From Promethearchaeota archaeon (GTDB taxonomy: Archaea > Asgardarchaeota > Lokiarchaeia > Sigyniarchaeales > SOKP01): a stretch of 64,000 nucleotides of DNA. Location of the stretch: the NCBI GenBank assembly GCA_016926735.1, contig JAFGOA010000071.1:1-64000 (forward strand). Reading direction: 5' to 3'. The position numbers and the translations under genes were made by a program. Within the stretch, counting starts at the first letter, position 1; each line of letters starts with the position of its first letter. The notes under the pieces are model-generated. The model was given only the letters and a program-made list of their open reading frames with translations. It had not been told where the DNA came from and searched no databases. Shown in pieces: positions 7,767 through 16,277 of this stretch.

Positions 7767-9077
7767 TTATAACTTATTTTCTCCAAATTTTGTATTACAA
7801 GAAGGACATTCATCCCAACTCAAAGATATTTTTGCATCACATTTTGGATTAGGACAAATGATTAATTTTTCTCTTTCTTTAGTCTTTTGTTTATATTTTA
7901 TACTTATCTCAACTGCTTCGTCTATATCTGATAAAAGATTTATTTTTTCAAAAGATCTCTTGCATTTTGGACACTCATTACTAAAGTCTTGCTTTAAGAT
8001 TGATTTTCCACATTCTGGACAAAACCCCTTAATTTTATCTATAATATCATCCAATTTTTTATCTTCAATATGATGGAGAGATACAATATTTAAATCTTCA
8101 TATTTCTCTGAACCATTTATAATATTTATTAGTGAATTTATTCCTTCTCTAGATTTGGATAATTTTTCAGATTGGACTACCATATCCATCAAAAATGTTT
8201 TTGAAATCCCCATATCCATAGCTTTTTTTATTATTAGTTTTTCTATCAACATTTCAAAAGGTTCTCTAATGCGATCCCAAATTAAATCCATTTTTATTAA
8301 TTTTTCAGCTATTTTTTCAGCGAAATTATCTAAATCATATATCTCACGATATCCTTTTAAATCTATATGAATAATTTCCTCAATCAATTGATCTTTTATT
8401 AGTCTCAATGTTGTAGTACCTAAAATATCTTCTTCATGAAAAAAAAAGACATCCTCATCACGTTTAAACATAAAGAATCCAAATTTACTTGACATAATTG
8501 AATCGACATAATAATCTATTCTGAGCTTCTTTACATTATAATATTTACAAAAAGCGTCAACTTCAAACTTATATTCAGGAGTAAGTACAGAGTTTAAAAA
8601 CATATAAAATAATGCAAGAAATAGTTCACGATTTTGATTTAATTGGAAGAATTTTTCCCCTATTTTAACGATATTTTTAAGGATTTGAAATAAGATTGAT
8701 TCTTCTACACCTATATCTTTATAGAAATTTATTAGTTCTTGAGTTTTTAGGGCAACTTCATTAATTATATTAATAAAAAATAAATTTTCCTCTTTGCTTT
8801 TATAATCTTCATTTAGTTTTTCAATTCCCTTTTCTGTTAAGAAATAAAATGGTGATTTTTCATGAATCTTTTTTTCAATATTATTTTTTTGTAAATTCAA
8901 TTTTATATATTTTGAAAGGGTAGATTTGCTCATATTGCATTTTTGTTCTAAATCTGAAAATCTTTGATGACCATAATTTTTAATTATGAATAATATTCTT
9001 TTATCATATTCTATATTGTTAAGGATTTTAGATATATCATTTTTGATATTTTTTGAAATACTTTTTTGTATCTCCAT
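7767..9077 (-). CDS. Winged-helix regulator with C-terminal zinc ribbons
   Basis: The N-terminal 100 residues form a winged helix (RILFIIKNYGHQRFSDLEQKC, then SKSTLSKYIK and a wing ending FYFLTEKGIEKL), typical of PadR/HxlR-like archaeal regulators. The roughly 270-residue middle is alpha-helical with a central beta stretch (GFFMFKRDEDVFFFHE) and has no recognised domain. The C-terminus carries two treble or ribbon zinc sites: CPECG...CPKC and CPNPKC...CPSC. A TTG at 9116 would extend it by 13 residues; ATG at 9077 is preferred. A small inverted repeat TTCGA/TCGAA at about 9132-9146 lies upstream and could be its own operator. Target genes are unknown. Confidence 0.7.
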   Translation of the reverse strand: MEIQKSISKNIKNDISKILNNIEYDKRILFIIKNYGHQRFSDLEQKCNMSKSTLSKYIKLNLQKNNIEKKIHEKSPFYFLTEKGIEKLNEDYKSKEENLFFINIINEVALKTQELINFYKDIGVEESILFQILKNIVKIGEKFFQLNQNRELFLALFYMFLNSVLTPEYKFEVDAFCKYYNVKKLRIDYYVDSIMSSKFGFFMFKRDEDVFFFHEEDILGTTTLRLIKDQLIEEIIHIDLKGYREIYDLDNFAEKIAEKLIKMDLIWDRIREPFEMLIEKLIIKKAMDMGISKTFLMDMVVQSEKLSKSREGINSLINIINGSEKYEDLNIVSLHHIEDKKLDDIIDKIKGFCPECGKSILKQDFSNECPKCKRSFEKINLLSDIDEAVEISIKYKQKTKEREKLIICPNPKCDAKISLSWDECPSCNTKFGENKL

Positions 9078-9119
9078 AATTATAATATTGTAAACTACAT
9101 ACTTAAACTTAGACAATTG

Positions 9120-9576
9120 TTCTGCATTTTTTCGATTACTTCGAACTAAAATTAGGTTGGCGAACCCCTATATTTTAATATTAAATATTTAAATAAATTA
9201 ATGTTGGAATAAATCATTAGCCATATTTTTCTATAAAGATTAAAATATCTTATAATTTTAAAGATCTTTAAATGATTAGGAATTATTTTATATTTTATTT
9301 AAATACAAGGATATATTTTACTCAATATATGCATTCTGATAACATTAGATTCCAATATTAAGACTTAATTATAATTTAAAATAAATCATTTTTTTTTCAA
9401 AGAAAATTTCAATTGAGATTTATTTTTATGATACATTAAAACTATAAAAAAATATGATTATAAAGGGATTTAATTTCAAACTTAGGTATAGTATACTCTA
9501 CAAGAGTACTTTAATAGAATTTATCTTTTTATAATTATAATAAAAAATAAAAATTTTATATTAGGAGACGTATAAA
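9120..9576. other. Intergenic promoter region between two divergent genes
   Basis: This stretch of about 460 bases separates the zinc-ribbon regulator (leftward) and the ubiquitin-like gene (rightward). It holds the TTCGA/TCGAA repeat, a GGTT-GGCG-AACC stem near 9153-9164, and a very AT-rich tract (TATAATTATAAT near 9531) that could be the TATA element of the ubiquitin-like gene. AGGAG at 9563-9567 is a good Shine-Dalgarno nine bases before its ATG. I see no gene in it. Confidence 0.5.
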
Positions 9577-9834
9577 ATGACACAATATAGATTTAGATTG
9601 ACAGGAGTACCTCCTGATCAAGCAATTAAGCAAATTGAAGTTGATCCTAATCAATCAATAGCAGAAATTAAGAAAACTGTACAGAGGGAATATAAACTTA
9701 ACCCTATATTGGCAATCCAATTCATCTTTAAAGGTAAGGTACTTCCTGACGATCTAAAGTTTGCAAAAATAGGGATCCACCCAAAGAAAGATGTAATTAC
9801 CGTTATGGCAACTCAAGCAGGGGGCATTTTCTGA
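9577..9834 (+). CDS. Ubiquitin-like protein with C-terminal Gly-Gly plus two residues
   Basis: This 85-residue protein has the beta-grasp order of ubiquitin: strand RFRLTGVP, strand KQIEVDPNQSIAEIKKTVQ leading into the main helix, then LAIQFIFKGKVLPDDLKFAKIGI, which matches ubiquitin's [21 protein letters not shown] region, and a last strand DVITVMATQ. It ends AGGIF with Gly82-Gly83, so two residues must be removed before the glycine could be conjugated. In eukaryotes and in Caldiarchaeum such tails are removed by proteases, in archaea by an Rpn11-type JAMM enzyme. A JAMM gene is at 62869 and an E1-like gene at 4442. It stands alone with its own Shine-Dalgarno. Role as a protein modifier is inferred. 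Confidence 0.9.
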   Translation: MTQYRFRLTGVPPDQAIKQIEVDPNQSIAEIKKTVQREYKLNPILAIQFIFKGKVLPDDLKFAKIGIHPKKDVITVMATQAGGIF

Positions 9835-9844
9835 GCGATATCCC

Positions 9845-9871
9845 TATCTATCATCAATATTATCATAGATA
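9845..9871 (+). terminator. Hairpin after the ubiquitin-like gene
   Basis: TATCTAT (9845-9851) and ATAGATA (9865-9871) pair perfectly around a 13-base loop, 10 bases after the stop codon. T-rich tracts follow near 9907-9940. It may mark or protect the 3' end of the transcript. Confidence 0.35.
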
Positions 9872-10000
9872 ACTAGATTTCAGATATAGATTTAATTCAA
9901 CATTCTTTCTTTTATTCTTATTATTAAATTTTTTTTATTTTATTATGATTAGAAAACCTTGAAAATAAATAAATTTACATAATATCTTTAGAATTTTAGT

Positions 10001-10537
10001 TTAAAATTTCAACTTAAGATTCTTTTCTTTTATTTGATACTCTGGACAAATTTTATTATGTGGAAATTTACAAATAGATTCTTTCTTAGGTAAAATACAG
10101 CTATTAGAGAAAGGACAAAATAATAGATTGAGTTTCTCCTTTTTTCTATTAATTTCAAGCATAATAAGGTAAGTTAAGATATTATCCAATTCGTTTGAAT
10201 CTATATTGGATTCTTTTATTGTAGATACTAATTTTCCAAAGTCATAAATTAGATTTAAATCAGATATTTGTTCCAGATTCTTTTTTATTGTATTATTTTT
10301 ATCTAATTCTTGTTTTTTATTTCTTATCCTTTTAATAAAATACTCATCAAGAAAAATATTTTTACCTTTTTCAATTTCAAAAAGATAAAGCAATTTATTG
10401 AAATATTCTTCTATTATAAGCTTTATTTGGCTATTGATTTCATCCGTATTGGATTGGTTAAACTCTATCTTTAGATTTATAAATATAAATTCTATATATT
10501 CATCTAATTTTTCCTTATTTTTATTCCCATCGGTCAT
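10001..10537 (-). CDS. Unknown helical protein with cysteine-rich tail
   Basis: This 178-residue protein is not recognised. Residues 1-135 are charged and predicted helical by eye, rich in Lys, Glu, Asn and Ile. The last 40 residues hold four cysteines, in CPFSNSC and then CKFPHNKICPEY, a spacing that could bind one zinc or an iron-sulfur cluster. It starts with ATG and lies 61 bases downstream of a 71-codon reading frame on the same strand. Nothing else in the context hints at function. Confidence 0.55.
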   Translation of the reverse strand: MTDGNKNKEKLDEYIEFIFINLKIEFNQSNTDEINSQIKLIIEEYFNKLLYLFEIEKGKNIFLDEYFIKRIRNKKQELDKNNTIKKNLEQISDLNLIYDFGKLVSTIKESNIDSNELDNILTYLIMLEINRKKEKLNLLFCPFSNSCILPKKESICKFPHNKICPEYQIKEKNLKLKF

Positions 10538-10598
10538 AACTTTAGAATTACTTTATCTTTAAAAATACATTCTTCTCGAATATTTAAATTTTATTTTC

Positions 10599-10814
10599 TT
10601 ATTCATAATCGAGAATATATGTATATTTAGCGAGATTAAATTTTTCAAACTTTATATCTCCATTAATCTTTTCTCTTATAGGAAATGGAATTTTAACAAC
10701 ATAATCATAGTCTTTAATATAATAATTATTATAGATAATTTCTTGTTGTTTATCAATATCAATGAACTTACTTAAGTAAAAAAGAATATCTTTTCTAAAA
10801 GGAATATATACCAT
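10599..10814 (-). CDS. Small unknown protein (71 aa)
   Basis: This is a 71-residue reading frame from an ATG, rich in Tyr, Ile and Lys. Parts read as protein-like, for example FPIREKINGDIKFEKF. I recognise no family. It sits just upstream of the cysteine-tailed protein on the same strand, so the two may share a transcript. In DNA this AT-rich a frame of this length can occur by chance, hence the low confidence. Confidence 0.35.
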   Translation of the reverse strand: MVYIPFRKDILFYLSKFIDIDKQQEIIYNNYYIKDYDYVVKIPFPIREKINGDIKFEKFNLAKYTYILDYE

Positions 10815-11076
10815 AAATTATCTTTCACTCTCCCCATTTCTAATATTCTATAGGAAAATTATCCGAAATTCTACTTTTTGAAAAATTAATTGGTTTTTTG
10901 TTTTTGATACATCCAAAATGATAGAAATGATATTTATTATTTTTGAAAATCGACAATAATATAAAAAAATAAAAAAAAATAAGAGTGAATTAAGGTAATG
11001 AAAGATAATTATAAATTAGGATTAAAAGTCTCATTAAGTTTTAATATTAATAATACGTTTTATGATGATATAATTC

Positions 11077-12090
11077 ATGAGTGATTGGTTTAAAGTTTTT
11101 AAGTATAATCCTATAGATCCATTATTAGAATCAAATAATGATGCAATTAAATATTTTACACGACGAGATCTATTGGATGAAAAAGTGGATTCTATAGAAA
11201 AAATATGGGAATTACCTGAAGTTCAAAAAATTTTGAAAAAACAACAAAAAAATGGTTCATGGAAATCCAATAATCCAAACCAAAAAAAATATCCATTAGT
11301 AAATTATAATTTAATTGAAACGTGGAAGCAATTTAGATTTTTAGTTCAAATGTATCAAATGAATAAAACCCATCCTTCAATTAAAAAAGCAGCAGAATAT
11401 ATATTTTCCTGCCAAAAAGATGAGGGAGATATTCGAGGAATCTTAGCAAATCAATATGCAACATATTATACAGGTGCTTTGATGTTTTTATTAATTAAAG
11501 CAGGATATTCAGATGATCTTCGTATTGAGAAGGGATTTCAATGGTTAATCTCTGTTCGACAAAATGATGGGGGATGGTTAGCATCTCCATTAATGTCTGT
11601 TGATCGATATCATATATCAGATTATTACATATTCGTAAGTGAACATAAAACGTTGAAAGATCACGATCCTACAAGCCCTTCTTCTCATAATTGGATAGGA
11701 ATGATTATTCGCCCATTTGCGGTTCATCCTAAATATAAAGATTCAATCATAGCAAAAAAATCAGCAAAATTACTTAAATCTATGTTTTTTAAAGCAGATC
11801 CAAATTATACATCATACCAAAAAGCAGATTATTGGATTAGGTTTCAATATCCCTACTGGTGGAATCATTTAGTCGCAGCTTTAGATTCAATTTCTCTTAT
11901 TGGTATTTCAAAGGATGATAAAGATATTGCTAATGCATTGAAATGGTTTATTACAAATCAGAAAGAAGATGGATTATGGTTATTAAATTATGCTAAAAAA
12001 CAACCTAAAAGTTATTCTCTTAAAGCCAAGCAAGAACAATTATGGATAACTTTTAAGATATGCCAAATTTTCAAACGTTATTTTAAATAG
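11077..12090 (+). CDS. Squalene-cyclase/prenyltransferase-like toroid protein
   Basis: This 337-residue protein has the alpha-alpha toroid repeats seen in terpene cyclases and prenyltransferase beta subunits. QKDEGDI, RQNDGGWL and NQKEDGLWLL match the QxxDGxW (QW) repeats, with about 60-70 residues between them, plus QQKNGSW near the start. The general-acid DxDD motif of squalene-hopene cyclases is not seen, and the protein is about half their size, so cyclase activity is doubtful. There is no signal peptide or membrane segment, so it is probably cytosolic. A second toroid-type protein, with signal and anchor, lies at 42090-43217. Confidence 0.7.
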   Translation: MSDWFKVFKYNPIDPLLESNNDAIKYFTRRDLLDEKVDSIEKIWELPEVQKILKKQQKNGSWKSNNPNQKKYPLVNYNLIETWKQFRFLVQMYQMNKTHPSIKKAAEYIFSCQKDEGDIRGILANQYATYYTGALMFLLIKAGYSDDLRIEKGFQWLISVRQNDGGWLASPLMSVDRYHISDYYIFVSEHKTLKDHDPTSPSSHNWIGMIIRPFAVHPKYKDSIIAKKSAKLLKSMFFKADPNYTSYQKADYWIRFQYPYWWNHLVAALDSISLIGISKDDKDIANALKWFITNQKEDGLWLLNYAKKQPKSYSLKAKQEQLWITFKICQIFKRYFK

Positions 12091-12422
12091 AGATTTTATC
12101 TTTCTGTTATTTTTATTAGAATATCTGTCTTGAGTTGTCTCATAATCTCTATTCATGAAATCTTCAGGAAGTGATTTAGAAAAAAGATTTTAGAAAGAGA
12201 ACCAAAATTTAATTTTTTTATTTAGAGGCTTATTCAAGTTTTTTGTTATAGATGGAGTATCAAGAATATTAGCTGTATAATAATGAGAAAGATTAAATTA
12301 TGAAACATTTTTAAGAAAAAATAGTGAAATCTTAGATAATTTGGATAAATTTCTTTATAGCTTTTAGGATTTTTTCTAAAAAGATCTACTCCATATATTT
12401 CACATTTTTTTGTAATAGTCAT
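12091..12422 (-). pseudogene. Decayed gene on the minus strand
   Basis: Reading leftward from an ATG at 12420-12422 gives MTITKKCEIYGVDLFRKNP and on to RFHYFFLKMFHN, which look like real protein. Near 12290-12308 the frame changes: the neighbouring frame continues with NLSHYYTANILDTPSITKNL. An in-frame TAA stop lies at 12190-12192, after which the frame goes on with SLPEDFMNRDYETTQDRY to the edge of the next gene. One frameshift plus one stop suggests a broken gene of at least 110 codons. The first piece alone is a 57-codon frame and could also be an intact small gene. I do not recognise the family. Confidence 0.45.
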
Positions 12423-12474
12423 TTTATAAAAAATATCTCTAAAATATTTTTGATAATAGAGATCTCAAAAAAAA

Positions 12475-12493
12475 AGGTTCAAAAAATGAACCT
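12475..12493. repeat. Hairpin upstream of the BspA-repeat gene
   Basis: AGGTTCA (12475-12481) and TGAACCT (12487-12493) are perfect complements around a five-base A loop, about 100 bases before the start of the surface-protein gene. It may be an operator or an RNA stem in the leader. The remaining bases up to 12596 show nothing else. Confidence 0.4.
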
Positions 12494-12596
12494 GCAATTT
12501 TATATATCGAGATAAAATTTAATGAATTATATTGATAAAATATATTTTTAATGTAAAATAAGGACAAAGTAAGGAAATCCTTAATTGAATAGAAAA

Positions 12597-14873
12597 ATGA
12601 TTAATAAAAAAATATTTGGTATATTTACTTCATTGCTCATCATTATTAGTTCAGTTGCAGCTGCATTCTTTTTTTTTTCATTTTCAAATACAATCGACAC
12701 AATTGACCCAACAGTGAAAATAGAGAGCCCTCATAATAATATTTATGATAACTCCACACAATTAATAAATATAACAGCATCGGATGATTTAGCTATTGAT
12801 TCAATTTGGTATAATTGGAACAATACTAATATGATTTATACATCTCCGCATTACATTACTTTTAATGAAGGTTTGAACACTATCCATGCGTGGGCTAATG
12901 ATTCAGCAGGAAATATTGGACATAGTTCTGTTATATTTATCATTGATACTATATCACCATTAGTGCAAATAACAAATCCTGTAAATACTACTTACAATAA
13001 TGCTACACAATTACTAACTATAACGACTTCAGATAATATTGCTATCGATACCATTTGGTATAACTGGAATGGCACCAAAGTGATTTATAACTCTCCGCAT
13101 TCCATCACCTTTAATAAAGGTCTGAATACTATTCATGCTTGGGTTAATGATTCAGTAGGGAATATAGCAACAACTTCTGTTACATTTACTATTGATATTC
13201 CGCCTGTAATAGTTAAAATAGAGAGTCCTATTAATAAAATCTATTATAATCCTAAACAATTACTAAACATTTCAGCATCTTCAGACGATTATACTATCGA
13301 TACCATTTGGTATGTTTGGAATTGTACCAAGGTGATTTATAACTCTCCGCATTATATTACTTTTAACGAAGGTTTGAACACTATTCATGCGTGGGCTAAT
13401 GATACAGAGGGACATATAGCAACAGCTTTCGTAACATTTACAATTGATGCAATAGATCCCAATCTAACATTTACTTCTGTTTGGAATACAATATTAACAA
13501 GTTCTGGTTCCAGTAATAGCACTCAAGTTAAATTACCATTGGAATTTAGTGGAACTTATAATTTTACAGTAAATTGGGGTGATGGAAAGATAGAGTCTAT
13601 TACAAGTTGGAATCAAACAGGAGTAACTCATACATATGCGCTTAGTGGCATTTATACTATTAAAATAAATGGTATATTGGCCGGTTGGAATTTTAATAAT
13701 GGAAGAGATAAATTAAAATTGCTCAAAATTGCAGAATGGGGCGATTTACGATTAGGAAATTCAGGAAATTATTTTTATGGATGTTCTAATTTAAATCTTA
13801 CTGCTTGTGATACATTAGGGCTCATAGGAACAACAACACTTTATCAAGCATTTAGTGAATGTAGTAAACTTGGGGATACTGGTAATATGAGCAGTTGGGA
13901 TGTTTCAGGTGTTAAAGATATGAGCTACATGTTTTATTTAGATACATCATTCAATCAGGATATTTCTAATTGGAACGTTTCAAGTGTTACAAACATGGAA
14001 TTAATGTTCTATGATGCTACATCCTTTAATCAAGATATCGAAAAGTGGGATGTTTCCAATGTTCAAAATATGTTTGCTATGTTTTATTTTGCTACATCAT
14101 TCAATCAATCTATAGGAGATTGGGATGTTTCCAATGTTGAAAATGTACAGGCTATGTTTTATTTTGCTACATCATTCAATCAAGACATTAGTGATTGGAA
14201 TGTTTCGGGTGTTACAAATATGGCTTGGATGTTCTATGGTGCTAATTCTTTCAATCAAGATATTGGTGATTGGGATGTTTCCACTACAACAAGAATGGAT
14301 ATGATGTTCTATGGTGCTAATTCTTTCAATCAAAATATTGGTGATTGGAATGTGTCAAAAGTGACTACTATGACTGGTATGTTTTATTGTGCTAATTCTT
14401 TCAACCAATCTATAGGAAATTGGGATGTTTCTAATGTAAAATATATGTCTTATATGTTCTATGGTGCTAATTCTTTCAATCAAGATATTAGTGATTGGAA
14501 TGTCTCTCGGGTTACTAGTATGAGTACCATGTTTTATATGGCATCTTCTTTCAATCAAGATATTGGTAATTGGGATGTTTCGAGTGTTAAAAATATGGGT
14601 TGGATGTTCTATCATGCGTCTTCCTTCGATCAAAATCTTGGTAATTGGAACGTTTCTAATGTTGAAGACATGGATAATATGTTCGATGGAATTACTTTAT
14701 CAACCAATAATTATGATAACCTATTAATTGGATGGTCTAAATTGACTTTGAAAAGGGGAGTTTCTTTTGATGGAGGTTATTCACACTATAGTACGGGTGA
14801 AGCATCTGATGCAAGAACGTATATTAAAGATACTTTTGGTTGGTATATATATGATGGTGGACAAGTTCCTTAA
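12597..14873 (+). CDS. Surface protein with BspA-type (DUF285) repeats
   Basis: This protein of about 758 residues begins with a basic stretch and a hydrophobic segment (FGIFTSLLIIISSVAAAFFFF) serving as signal peptide or anchor. Three Ig-like repeats of about 85 residues follow, each with a YNWNxTxxIYxSPH and LNTIHAWxND core, then a PKD-like domain (YNFTVNWGDG...VTHTY). The last 300 residues are 25-residue BspA-family repeats of the type W-(D/N)-V-S-x-V-x-x-M-x-x-M-F-x-x-A-x-S-F-N-Q. It has no C-terminal membrane helix. ATG at 12597 is used; a TTG at 12585 is possible. Many N-x-S/T sites suit an archaeal glycosylated surface protein. It is probably an adhesin or part of the cell coat. Confidence 0.85.
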   Translation: MINKKIFGIFTSLLIIISSVAAAFFFFSFSNTIDTIDPTVKIESPHNNIYDNSTQLINITASDDLAIDSIWYNWNNTNMIYTSPHYITFNEGLNTIHAWANDSAGNIGHSSVIFIIDTISPLVQITNPVNTTYNNATQLLTITTSDNIAIDTIWYNWNGTKVIYNSPHSITFNKGLNTIHAWVNDSVGNIATTSVTFTIDIPPVIVKIESPINKIYYNPKQLLNISASSDDYTIDTIWYVWNCTKVIYNSPHYITFNEGLNTIHAWANDTEGHIATAFVTFTIDAIDPNLTFTSVWNTILTSSGSSNSTQVKLPLEFSGTYNFTVNWGDGKIESITSWNQTGVTHTYALSGIYTIKINGILAGWNFNNGRDKLKLLKIAEWGDLRLGNSGNYFYGCSNLNLTACDTLGLIGTTTLYQAFSECSKLGDTGNMSSWDVSGVKDMSYMFYLDTSFNQDISNWNVSSVTNMELMFYDATSFNQDIEKWDVSNVQNMFAMFYFATSFNQSIGDWDVSNVENVQAMFYFATSFNQDISDWNVSGVTNMAWMFYGANSFNQDIGDWDVSTTTRMDMMFYGANSFNQNIGDWNVSKVTTMTGMFYCANSFNQSIGNWDVSNVKYMSYMFYGANSFNQDISDWNVSRVTSMSTMFYMASSFNQDIGNWDVSSVKNMGWMFYHASSFDQNLGNWNVSNVEDMDNMFDGITLSTNNYDNLLIGWSKLTLKRGVSFDGGYSHYSTGEASDARTYIKDTFGWYIYDGGQVP
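13896..14692 (+). repeat. Tandem 75-base coding repeats (BspA repeats)
   Basis: Ten full and one partial 25-residue units lie head to tail inside the surface-protein gene. TCATTCAATCAAGATATTGG-like and TGGGATGTTTCCAATGTT-like DNA blocks recur every 75 bases. The units differ at several positions, so expansion is not very recent. The same repeat creates a spurious 92-codon open frame on the opposite strand. Confidence 0.9.
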
Positions 14874-14973
14874 AATTTTTCTTTCTTTTTTTTATAACTA
14901 ATAATAGTGGGAAAATATTACAGAGACTTAAAATCTTTTATAAAGATAATAATTTATCAATATATTACAATCT

Positions 14974-15189
14974 TTAAATAATAAGTTCTGAACTTTCCTC
15001 CAATAATTTGTAATATTCAATTAAAGATTTTCTGATTGAAAAATTATTAAAATTTTTACGATATAAATATCTAAATGATAAATTTTGTGCCGAATGTGTA
15101 TATAATTTAAAAAAATACTGAGAAAAATATCTATTTCCCTTATAATTCGAATTCCAAGATAATATGTCTTCTTTCCCTTGAAGCTGCAC
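14974..15189 (-). CDS. Small frame overlapping the end of the GNAT gene
   Basis: This 71-codon frame begins at a GTG inside the last codons of the upstream GNAT gene, in the +1 frame, and continues 166 bases beyond its stop. Its sequence (FSIRKSLIEYYKLLEES near the end) looks like coding. It may be the true C-terminus of the GNAT protein displaced by a one-base indel, or a separate small protein. I cannot decide from sequence alone. Confidence 0.35.
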   Translation of the reverse strand: MQLQGKEDILSWNSNYKGNRYFSQYFFKLYTHSAQNLSFRYLYRKNFNNFSIRKSLIEYYKLLEESSELII

Positions 15190-16186
15190 AATAATTTATT
15201 ATAAAATTAATTATTTCTTGATTATCAATATTACAAAATCCGGAAGTGTAGATAGGCATTTTTTCTTTATTTCTTTTCAAAAGAGTTGTCATTAATTGAG
15301 TCCATATAAACGGTAGTAATCCTTTCCTCCGATATTTTTTATCAATAACAATATGTTCAAAACTTATTATTTGAGGATTAAATGGATTTGGTGCCACAAA
15401 TCCACAAGCAATCACTATTTTTGTAGGACTATGAATAGTAATCCATCCCATATTATCTAAAAAATTTCCACTAAAAAGATATTTTATAATAATTTCTGCA
15501 TTTAAAAGAGTTTTTGGAGTTATTTGAGAATTTTCAGGCATATTTTCATTATGTAATCTAATAAAATCATCTTTATATTGTCCAATTTCTTTACTTCCTA
15601 TCATAATAAATTCAAATTCTTGTTGAAGCTCATTAAAATTATCCATTTCTAATTTTTTTATCTCTGAAATATAAGTATCTATAATTTCTTTTTCAATAAA
15701 TCTATTTTTCTTGAAAATTTCTAAATATATAGGAGGATCGATTGGCCGTGCGATTGAAAGTTCTGTTTTGCTTCCCTCTACCATGAAACCAAATCCAAAT
15801 AAAATTGTAGGAATATTGATGGGACCTCGGATAGTTATGAAACTATTCTTTTTCGCATAATCTAAAATTGTTCCTAATAACAACTGAATGTTATGTTTAC
15901 TATGATCATATACTCTAAAAAATCCAAAAAATAGAGTTGATTCTTCACTGTAAAGGAGTGACATGCCAATTATACTCTCAAAATCAAAAAGAGATTCTTT
16001 ATTATGTTTTTTATAAAGAATAATTGCTTTGGAATTATATTTTTCAAGGGTAAATTTAATAACACTTCTGAATTGAGGTAAAATGGGTATGCTTATACCT
16101 AATTGTAAAAACTTGACTATCTGATGTATAGAATCCTCAATAATTATTTTTTTCAAAAAATCACAAAGATAACTTAATTTTTCCAA
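15140..16186 (-). CDS. GNAT-type acetyltransferase domain protein
   Basis: This 348-residue protein is made of two GNAT-like halves. The C-terminal half shows the acetyl-CoA-binding pattern: FEHIVIDKKYRRKGLLPFIW, where RRKG is the R-x-x-G-x-G/A-like loop, then a helix and TSGFCNIDN. The N-terminal half contains SLLYSEESTLFFGFF and resembles the bacterial proteins with tandem GNAT folds. The substrate is unknown. The reading frame stops at 15140 and an overlapping +1 frame continues (14974-15189), so the present end may be artificial. It is divergent from the membrane-protein gene at 16278, with about 90 bases between. Confidence 0.7.
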   Translation of the reverse strand: MEKLSYLCDFLKKIIIEDSIHQIVKFLQLGISIPILPQFRSVIKFTLEKYNSKAIILYKKHNKESLFDFESIIGMSLLYSEESTLFFGFFRVYDHSKHNIQLLLGTILDYAKKNSFITIRGPINIPTILFGFGFMVEGSKTELSIARPIDPPIYLEIFKKNRFIEKEIIDTYISEIKKLEMDNFNELQQEFEFIMIGSKEIGQYKDDFIRLHNENMPENSQITPKTLLNAEIIIKYLFSGNFLDNMGWITIHSPTKIVIACGFVAPNPFNPQIISFEHIVIDKKYRRKGLLPFIWTQLMTTLLKRNKEKMPIYTSGFCNIDNQEIINFIINYCAASRERRHIILEFEL

Positions 16187-16277
16187 AAATATATAATATA
16201 GCCATATTAGCTTAATAAAGTTTATATATTGAATTAGATAATAATAATGTAATTAATAAATAAATAGATAATATAAA

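Noticed and set aside
11077-12090. Active squalene-hopene cyclase.
   Set aside because: The protein is half the usual length and the DxDD acid motif was not found, so only the fold is claimed.
14355-14633. 92-codon open frame on the minus strand inside the BspA-repeat gene.
   Set aside because: It is a mirror of the 75-base coding repeats; the repeated, compositionally odd protein has no start signal.
13896-14692. Regular 75-base periodicity that might suggest a CRISPR array.
   Set aside because: The units are in frame inside a surface-protein gene and encode the 25-residue BspA repeat; there are no unique spacers or cas genes.
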